Of a stretch of DNA of 9,996 bases, positions 4,156 to 9,996 are shown one piece after another; within the stretch, counting starts at the first letter, position 1; every line of letters begins with the position of its first letter. The stretch spans positions 1 through 9,996 of the forward strand of contig DUJZ01000067.1 in NCBI GenBank assembly GCA_013329565.1, written 5' to 3'. The stretch comes from Methanomassiliicoccales archaeon. Lineage in GTDB: Archaea; Thermoplasmatota; Thermoplasmata; Methanomassiliicoccales; UBA472. Below the pieces are notes generated by a model. It did no database searches. It saw only the letters and a program-made list of their open reading frames with translations, and was not told where the DNA came from. Both the position numbers and the translations under genes were made by a program.

Positions 4156-6297
4156 GTGATAAGGAGGCCCATGCCCGCCCGCAAGAGCAACGCAGACCGC
4201 AAGACCAGTGCTCACAACAGCAAGTCCAAGAAGCAGTCCGGGGACTCGCCGTTCATCAACCGGGAGATCAGCTGGGTGCGGTTCCACAAGCGAATACTCG
4301 AGGAGGCGCAGGACAACACCCATCCCCTTCTGGAGAGGGTCAAGTTCCTGGCCATCTGCGGCAGCAACCTGGACGAGTTCTTCATGGTCCGGGTGTCCGG
4401 GCTGAAGAGACAACTGAAGAAGGGTGCCCTGGAGGCGCCGCCGGACGGACTGACGCCGCTGGAGCAGCTGGAGACCATCAACGAGGAACTTTTACCGCTG
4501 CTGGAAGCGCACGGCAAGCTGTGGCACGGAGACCTCCAACCCAAGCTGAGGACGGCGGGGATCAGCATCCATAGCGTGAAGGACCTCGATGTGGACAAGC
4601 GGCAGGGATTACGCGATTACTTCGAGCGGATGATATTTCCAGCCCTCACCCCACTGGCCTTGGACTTCAATCAACCGTTCCCTTTCATATCCAACCTGAG
4701 CATCAACCTGGCGGTGAGCGTGAGGCACCCCCAGAGAGGGGACCGCTACGCCCGGGTGAAGATCCCCCTGGACCTCTTCCCCCGCTTCGTGCCTATCCCC
4801 GGAAGCGCGCCGGGAAGGATACAGGACTTCGTTCTGCTGGAGGACCTGGTGGCCGATAACCTCGATCTAATGTTCCCGGGCATGAAGATCCGGGACGTGC
4901 ACGTGTTCCGCATCACCCGCGATGCCGACATTGAGATAACCACCGATGAGGCGGAGGACCTGCTGACGGCGATAGAAGAAAGCGTGGAGACCAGGCGAGT
5001 CGGTTCGCCGATACGCCTGGAGGTGGACAAGGACATGCCTGACAAGCTCGTCGACCTCTTCACCACGAAACTGGGACTCCATCCGCTGATGGTGTTCCGC
5101 TCCACCGCTCCGCTCTCCTTGGTCGGGTTCTGGGACCTGCTGTCCCTGAACCGACCGGACCTCAAGGACCCGCCGTTCCTTCCCCATGTGCCGGCGGACC
5201 TGGTGCCTGAGAAGTCGCTGATGGCCGCGGTGGAGCATCGCGACCGGCTGTTCTATCATCCTTACGACTCCTTCGTGCCTATGGTCACCTTCCTCAAGCA
5301 GGCGGCCAACGACCCCCAGGTGCTGGCGATAAAGATAACTTTGTATCGTATAGACAAACACTCCCCGATCATCGATGCGCTGATGGAGGCCAGGGAGAAC
5401 GGCAAGGCGGTGGCCGCCGTCGTGGAGCTGAAAGCGCGCTTCGACGAGGAGAACAACATCGTCTGGGCCAGGGCGTTGGAGAACGCCGGCGTGCACGTCG
5501 TATACGGCCTCATGGACCTGAAGGTGCACGCCAAGCTGCTTCTGGTCGTACGAAAGGCAGGGGACAGTATAATCCGCTACAGCCATATGAGCTCCGGGAA
5601 CTACAACGCCCAGACGTCCCGCATCTACGGCGATATTGGATACCTCACCGCCGACCCGGACATCGGGGCGGACGTGGCCGACCTTTTCAACTACCTAACG
5701 GGATATTCGCACAAGGACTCCTACCGCAAGCTGATGGTGGCCCCGGTTACGCTGAAGAAGGAGATGATCTCCCGCATCGATCGCGAGGCGGCCAGGCACA
5801 GGGAGCACGGGGATGGATATCTGGCCTTCAAACTGAACGGTCTCCTGGACCCGGACGTCATCCAGGCGCTTTACCGGGCGTCCCAGGACGGCGTCCGCAT
5901 CGATCTGAACGTGCGCGGGCTGTGCGCCCTGCGCCCAGGCGTAAAGGGGCTTAGTGAGAACATCAAGGTGAACAGCATCGTCGGTCGCTTCCTGGAGCAC
6001 GCTCGGATCTACTACTTCCGCAACGGGGGGGAGGAGGAGGTCTTCCTGGGCAGCTCGGACATGATGCCCCGCAACCTCAAGCGGAGGGTGGAGGTGCTTT
6101 TCCCCGTGCTGGACGAAAAGTACCGCCGCCGGCTGGTGGACGAGATACTGCCGATCCATCTGAAGGACAACGTGAAGTCCCGCGACATGCTGCCTGACGG
6201 CACCTACGTCAAAAGGAAGCCGATCAAGGGCGAGGAAATCGTGCACTCCCAGGACTGGCTGATCAAGAACCGCGGTTCCTGGCACAGGGAGGAGTGA
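4156..6297 (+). CDS. ppk1: Polyphosphate kinase (PPK1)
   Basis: This 713-residue protein reversibly makes inorganic polyphosphate from ATP. The four PPK1 domains are visible: a short basic leader (1-30), the N domain opening with FINREISWVRFHKRILEEA (33-51) and holding CGSNLDEFFMVRVSG (68-82), the middle domain (about 150-340), and two PLD-like catalytic domains. The phosphorylated histidine is H458 in LKVHAKLLL, equivalent to E. coli H435. The second conserved histidine is H615 in FLEHARIYYF (E. coli H592), and SSDMMPRNLKRRVEVLFP (633-650) follows it. Length is normal for the family. Two starts are possible: GTG at 4156, with GGAGGT at 4145-4150 ideally spaced, and ATG at 4171, with AAGGAGG only 3 nt before it. 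Conservation begins later, so it does not decide. It is divergent from E1 and overlaps the next gene's GTG by 4 nt, making it the head of a polyphosphate operon. Confidence 0.95.
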   Translation: MIRRPMPARKSNADRKTSAHNSKSKKQSGDSPFINREISWVRFHKRILEEAQDNTHPLLERVKFLAICGSNLDEFFMVRVSGLKRQLKKGALEAPPDGLTPLEQLETINEELLPLLEAHGKLWHGDLQPKLRTAGISIHSVKDLDVDKRQGLRDYFERMIFPALTPLALDFNQPFPFISNLSINLAVSVRHPQRGDRYARVKIPLDLFPRFVPIPGSAPGRIQDFVLLEDLVADNLDLMFPGMKIRDVHVFRITRDADIEITTDEAEDLLTAIEESVETRRVGSPIRLEVDKDMPDKLVDLFTTKLGLHPLMVFRSTAPLSLVGFWDLLSLNRPDLKDPPFLPHVPADLVPEKSLMAAVEHRDRLFYHPYDSFVPMVTFLKQAANDPQVLAIKITLYRIDKHSPIIDALMEARENGKAVAAVVELKARFDEENNIVWARALENAGVHVVYGLMDLKVHAKLLLVVRKAGDSIIRYSHMSSGNYNAQTSRIYGDIGYLTADPDIGADVADLFNYLTGYSHKDSYRKLMVAPVTLKKEMISRIDREAARHREHGDGYLAFKLNGLLDPDVIQALYRASQDGVRIDLNVRGLCALRPGVKGLSENIKVNSIVGRFLEHARIYYFRNGGEEEVFLGSSDMMPRNLKRRVEVLFPVLDEKYRRRLVDEILPIHLKDNVKSRDMLPDGTYVKRKPIKGEEIVHSQDWLIKNRGSWHREE

Positions 6298-8447
6298 AGT
6301 TGCCGGAGGACCTGTGCGCTTATGGGAGGATGGTGACCGGGCGGCGGCTGGAGGCGCTTCTGGCCGAGGTCGAGGGAGTGCGGAACGGGGACGACATCGA
6401 ATACGTGCACCGAATGCGCGTGGCCTCCCGGCGTCTGCGGTCCGGGCTGCGCATCTTCGGAGAATGCTTCAGAGGCAAGAAAGGAAAGAGGTGGAGGAGA
6501 GCCGTGAAGGAGGTCACCACCTCGCTCGGCGAGGCAAGGGACCTGGATGTCCAGATGGACCTGCTCGGCGCCATCGGCAAGGGCTGGGAAGGGGAAGAGG
6601 CGGTCGGACTCGCCCTGGTGATCGAAACGCTCAGGTGCCGGCGGACGTCCCTGCAGCCTGACGTGGTGGCGCTGATGGACACCGTCGTCGGCGAGGGTCC
6701 TTTCACGGAGATGAGATCGGAACTCGCCATGCCCCTGGAATGGAAAGGCGACCCGTCCATCCTCCATCCGTACGCTTTCGCCCACGCCGCGGTGGCCGTA
6801 GAGGAGCTGATGGAGCACTCCCATTCCGTCCCGGTCTACGAGGATTGGCGGGGACATCACGCCCTGCGCATCGCCGGCAAGCACCTGCGCTATGCGCTCG
6901 AGGCGTTCCGCGACGCTTACCCGGATGGTCTTGATGATGATCTGAAGACCCTCAAGAAACTGCAGGATACGGTTGGCGAACTGCACGACTGCGACGTCTG
7001 GCTGCAAAGGTTGCCCGGACTGCGGGAGGAGGCGCCAAGCGCGCTCAAGGCCATCGACCGCCTCCAGATCACTTTCGAATCCAGAAGGAAGGAACGGCAT
7101 GGGAAGCTCGTCGAGCAATGGTTCGCCATGCTGCAGGAGCGCTTCTTTTTCCGGCTGCTGGACAAGCTCAAAGGCCGTCCGTTGGTGGAGGCCTGCCCGG
7201 TCAAGGTGGCGCTGATCTCCGACGTGCACGGGAACGTCTCGGCCCTTCGAGCGGTGATGGAGCACGCCCGGACGAACGGAGCGAAGGCCTTCCTGAACGC
7301 CGGGGACGCGGTCGGTCTCCCTCATCCGGTGGAAACGATCCAGATGCTGAGAGGCAAGGATGTGCTGAACGTCGTCGGCAACATCGACAGGACAGCGCTG
7401 AAGATCGTCTCGGGGAAGAAGGTCAAGGACCGGCAGTGGGAGATGGCGACCGAGCTGCTCGGGGAGAGCGAGCTGGAATGGCTGGGCTCCCTGCCGGACG
7501 ACCTGCGCCTGGACATCTGCGGCCGTACCGTGCTGGTCACCCACGCCTCCCCGGGACAGGAGGCGGAGAAGCTCACCCCGTCCACTCCCGAGACCAGGTT
7601 GCGCCATCTGGCCGGGGAGAGCCGGGCTGACGTGATCGTCACCGGCCATTCGCACGTCCCGATGGTCCGGGAATGCGATGGAACTTTGTTCGTAAATCCG
7701 GGGAGCGCGGGACGCCCCCGCGATGGAGCTGACGCTTCCTACGCGCTGCTGGACCTTCCGTCCGTGAACGCCGAGCTGATCAGGGTCCCCTACGACGCCC
7801 GAGGAGTCGCCGAAGAGCTTCGGACCCAGGGTTTCAAGGACCTGCCCAAGGACGTTGAGAACGGACGGACGGCGGACAAGGTCAAGACCGCCGCGGCCTG
7901 GGCGGAACGGTTCCAGATCGACCGTGAGCACGCCGAGCAGGTGAGAACGCTTGCAGCACTGATCTTTGACAGCACCCGAGGACTGCATCGTCTCGACCCC
8001 AAGGACCGCGATCTCCTGGAGTTGGCGGCCATGGTGCACGACGTTGGCATAAGCGAGGGGGTGGAGGGGCATCAGAGAAGGGCCCTGGACATCGTGATGA
8101 AGGCCGACCTTCCTCTGGACGAAGTGGAGAAGCGGATGCTGGCCTGCATCGCCCGTTACCACGGCCTGCGCTCGCCGCGCCGTGACGACAGGGTGTTCAA
8201 GGGATTGACCCAATCGGAGCGGAAGAGGGTGACCAAGATATCGGCCATATTGGCCCTGGCTGACGGCCTGGACCGCAGCCACGCCTCCCTGGTGGGAGGA
8301 ATAGAGGTGACCGCGGGCAGAAAGGCGGTCAAGATCGTGATCTCCGGACCAGGGGACCTTTCAACGGAGCTCGATGGGGGCTCTCGTAAAGCTGGGCAGT
8401 TCGCCCGGGCCTTCGGCCGGGAGGTGACCGTCCGTGGTAGAGCCTGA
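6294..8447 (+). CDS. Three-domain fusion: CHAD domain, calcineurin-like phosphoesterase, Ppx/GppA-type HD domain
   Basis: This 717-residue protein joins three modules. (1) A CHAD domain, about 1-295, is a basic helical domain known to bind polyphosphate: VHRMRVASRRLR (38-49), ARDLDVQ (81-87), KHLRYALEAF (196-205) and LQDTVGELHDCDV (223-235). (2) A metallophosphoesterase, about 303-500: SDVHGN (309-314; D310, H312), GDAVG (337-341), GNIDR (362-366), THASPG (416-421) and GHSHVP (451-456), so the usual metal-binding residues are intact. (3) An HD domain, about 535-717, of the type at the C-terminus of Ppx/GppA: H547, MVHDVG with H582-D583, RYH (621-623) and LADGLDRSH (655-663) with D657. It lies between ppk1 and ppx, overlapping both. 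GTG at 6294 overlaps the ppk1 stop, but its GGAGG is only 1 nt away; TTG at 6300 has GGAGG at 6288-6292 with 7-nt spacing, so the real start may be two codons later. Substrate is unknown; polyP-tethered phosphoester hydrolysis is inference. Confidence 0.9.
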   Translation: MKLPEDLCAYGRMVTGRRLEALLAEVEGVRNGDDIEYVHRMRVASRRLRSGLRIFGECFRGKKGKRWRRAVKEVTTSLGEARDLDVQMDLLGAIGKGWEGEEAVGLALVIETLRCRRTSLQPDVVALMDTVVGEGPFTEMRSELAMPLEWKGDPSILHPYAFAHAAVAVEELMEHSHSVPVYEDWRGHHALRIAGKHLRYALEAFRDAYPDGLDDDLKTLKKLQDTVGELHDCDVWLQRLPGLREEAPSALKAIDRLQITFESRRKERHGKLVEQWFAMLQERFFFRLLDKLKGRPLVEACPVKVALISDVHGNVSALRAVMEHARTNGAKAFLNAGDAVGLPHPVETIQMLRGKDVLNVVGNIDRTALKIVSGKKVKDRQWEMATELLGESELEWLGSLPDDLRLDICGRTVLVTHASPGQEAEKLTPSTPETRLRHLAGESRADVIVTGHSHVPMVRECDGTLFVNPGSAGRPRDGADASYALLDLPSVNAELIRVPYDARGVAEELRTQGFKDLPKDVENGRTADKVKTAAAWAERFQIDREHAEQVRTLAALIFDSTRGLHRLDPKDRDLLELAAMVHDVGISEGVEGHQRRALDIVMKADLPLDEVEKRMLACIARYHGLRSPRRDDRVFKGLTQSERKRVTKISAILALADGLDRSHASLVGGIEVTAGRKAVKIVISGPGDLSTELDGGSRKAGQFARAFGREVTVRGRA

Positions 8448-9993
8448 GAAAGGAAGGGTGGTAGCGTTCCTGGACGTCGGTACCAACTCCGTCCGGCTGC
8501 TCGTCGTGCGAATCAATCCCAACCGCTCGTACACGGTCATCAGCGAGCAGAAGGAGATGGTGAGGCTTGGTGAGCAGGAGTTCTCCGACGGACTTCTTCT
8601 GGAGAGCGCCATGGAGAGGGCCGTTCAGGTGATGAAGAACTTCTGCGACCTCTCCAGAACGTACGGCGCAACGGAGTTCGTGGCCATGGCCACCTCGGCC
8701 ACTCGGGAAGCGTCCAACCGCTCCGAGCTGGTCGACAGGGTGAAGGAGGCCACCGGCCTGGAGCTGCAGATCATCTCGGGCATGGAGGAGGCCCGGCTGA
8801 TCTATCTGGGCGTGTCGAGCGGACATCATATCGGCCGCAAGGTCGCCCTGTTCCTGGACATCGGCGGGGGCAGCACCGAGCTGGCCCTGGGCGATCAGAA
8901 CGAGTATTCTTATCTAGAGAGCTTGAAGGTGGGAGCCATCCGCCTCACCACCATGTTCGTGAAGAAGCCCGAGGCGCCGATCCCTGACGATGCGCTGGTC
9001 AAGATGCGCAAGTACGTGAAGAGCTCACTGGTCCGGGCTAAGAAGGAGATCATGCAGAGAAAGGTGTCCCTAGCCTTCGGCAGCTCCGGGACCATCGTGA
9101 ACCTTGGTGAGATACTGATGCGCCAGGACAGCAGCTCGCGCCCCGGGGTGATCAGGTACTCGCAACTTAGAAAACTGATACCTCAACTGGCATCATTGGA
9201 CCTAGCCGCCAGGCGCAAGGTGCCGGGGATGAACCCGGAGAGGGCGGACATAATCGTGGCCGGGGCGATGGTCCTGGAAACGGTCATGGACGAGCTGAAG
9301 CTGAGCGAGATCGCCGTGAGCCAACGCAGCATGCGGGACGGGATGCTGCAGGACTATCTCGGCGGGCTGGAGGAGTTTCCAGGATTCCGCGAGCTGTCCG
9401 TACGCGAACGCAGCGTGATACAGCTTGGAAGGGCTTGCTCCATCGACGAGGAGCATGCCCGGCGGGTGATGTCCATTGCTTTGGAACTTTTCGACAGCGC
9501 TACGAAGAAGGGGCTGCACACCCTGGGCAAGAAGGAGCGGGAGATGCTGCACCACGCGGCCTTCCTGCATGACGTTGGAGATTTCATATCCTTCAACGAC
9601 CATCATCTGCATTCCCATTACATAATCTGCCACGCCGAGCTGCTGGGCTTCACCAACCGCGAGGTGCTGCTCATCGCCAACATCGCCAAGTATCACCGCA
9701 AGCGTACGCCGAAGTTGAGGGCGGCCGACCTGCGCGAGCTGGACGAGAAGGACCAGCAGGTGCTGATCCGCCTGTCGACGCTGCTGCGAATGGCCGAGAG
9801 CCTGGACCGTTCCCATTCCAACCTGGTACAGAACGTGCGGTTCAGCAAGGTTTCCAAACGCAACGTCAAGCTCATCGTCACCGCCAGCGGGGACCCCCAG
9901 CTGGAGATGTGGCGTATGGAGGAGGACCGCAAGGCCTTCAACAAGGCCTACGGAAAGGACCTCACGGTGGTGCTGAACAACATCGAAGGCTGA
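8434..9993 (+). CDS. ppx: Exopolyphosphatase, Ppx/GppA family with C-terminal HD domain
   Basis: This 519-residue protein is predicted to remove terminal phosphates from polyphosphate. The ASKHA-fold ATPase-like half (about 8-310) shows FLDVGTNSVRLLVV (12-25), TSATREASN (87-95), MEEARL (117-122) with the catalytic Glu at 118/119, FLDIGGGSTELAL (140-152), LKVGAIRL (164-171) and FGSSGT (215-220). The C-terminal HD domain (about 330-515) has H341, FLHDVG with H379-D380, HHLHSHYI (390-397), KYHRKR (419-424) and AESLDRSH (454-461). Here Glu455 sits where the sister domain in the preceding protein has Asp. The start is GTG at 8434, preceded by GGAGGTGA at 8420-8427, and overlaps the upstream gene by 14 nt, implying translational coupling. 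Ppx is preferred over (p)ppGpp phosphatase GppA because of the adjacent ppk1 and the general lack of ppGpp in archaea. The gene is complete; its stop lies three bases before the window ends. Confidence 0.92.
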   Translation: MVEPEKGRVVAFLDVGTNSVRLLVVRINPNRSYTVISEQKEMVRLGEQEFSDGLLLESAMERAVQVMKNFCDLSRTYGATEFVAMATSATREASNRSELVDRVKEATGLELQIISGMEEARLIYLGVSSGHHIGRKVALFLDIGGGSTELALGDQNEYSYLESLKVGAIRLTTMFVKKPEAPIPDDALVKMRKYVKSSLVRAKKEIMQRKVSLAFGSSGTIVNLGEILMRQDSSSRPGVIRYSQLRKLIPQLASLDLAARRKVPGMNPERADIIVAGAMVLETVMDELKLSEIAVSQRSMRDGMLQDYLGGLEEFPGFRELSVRERSVIQLGRACSIDEEHARRVMSIALELFDSATKKGLHTLGKKEREMLHHAAFLHDVGDFISFNDHHLHSHYIICHAELLGFTNREVLLIANIAKYHRKRTPKLRAADLRELDEKDQQVLIRLSTLLRMAESLDRSHSNLVQNVRFSKVSKRNVKLIVTASGDPQLEMWRMEEDRKAFNKAYGKDLTVVLNNIEG

Positions 9994-9996
9994 AAA

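Noticed and set aside
4045..4413. An N-terminal extension of the E1 reading frame by 123 codons
   Set aside because: The added part is antisense to the ppk1 start and the intergenic promoter and has no E1 homology; the family pattern begins just after the ATG at 4044.
6204..8282. A 692-codon open frame on the minus strand
   Set aside because: It lies antisense to the clearly real CHAD-phosphoesterase-HD gene, has no recognisable motif, and arises from high-GC codon bias of the plus-strand gene.

Overview
The window looks like chromosomal DNA of an archaeon, probably a GC-rich member of the Thermoplasmatota (Methanomassiliicoccales-like). Support comes from archaeal-type genes (6-phospho-3-hexuloisomerase, an endonuclease IV-like TIM barrel), A/T-rich TATA-like boxes about 25-30 bp upstream of start codons (suggesting leaderless or short-leader transcripts), frequent GTG/TTG starts, and tight operons with 4-14 nt overlaps. 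The assignment to order is inference. No tRNA, rRNA, IS element, CRISPR array or phage gene was seen.

Layout. (1) 1-227: non-coding leader region with promoter elements. (2) 228-1813, plus strand: a two-gene unit, an endonuclease IV-like TIM-barrel protein that may have lost some metal ligands, followed by hxlB. (3) 1814-4044, minus strand: four genes read E1 -> ubiquitin-like protein (Ubl) -> E2 -> JAB/JAMM peptidase. The last three are coupled by ATGA/GTGA overlaps. This is a complete, eukaryote-like ubiquitin-type conjugation and deconjugation module with no recognisable E3. (4) 4045-4155: a divergent promoter region with mirrored TATA-like arms. (5) 4156-9993, plus strand: a polyphosphate operon of polyphosphate kinase (ppk1), a three-domain CHAD / calcineurin-like phosphoesterase / HD fusion, and an exopolyphosphatase (ppx) with its own HD domain.

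How the genes may work together. The Ubl ends in Gly-Gly followed by two residues. The Rpn11-like JAMM enzyme could therefore both mature it and remove it from targets, the E1 would adenylate it, and the E2 carries an HPN motif and a candidate catalytic Cys. Euryarchaea have 20S proteasomes, so a role in marking proteins for degradation is plausible but is inference. The polyphosphate operon encodes synthesis (PPK1), a polyP-binding multi-domain protein and breakdown (Ppx). The HD domain of the fusion resembles the Ppx C-terminal domain encoded next door, which suggests local duplication and fusion. The two systems share a ~110 bp divergent control region.

The most notable items are the archaeal ubiquitin-like operon and the CHAD-phosphoesterase-HD fusion.
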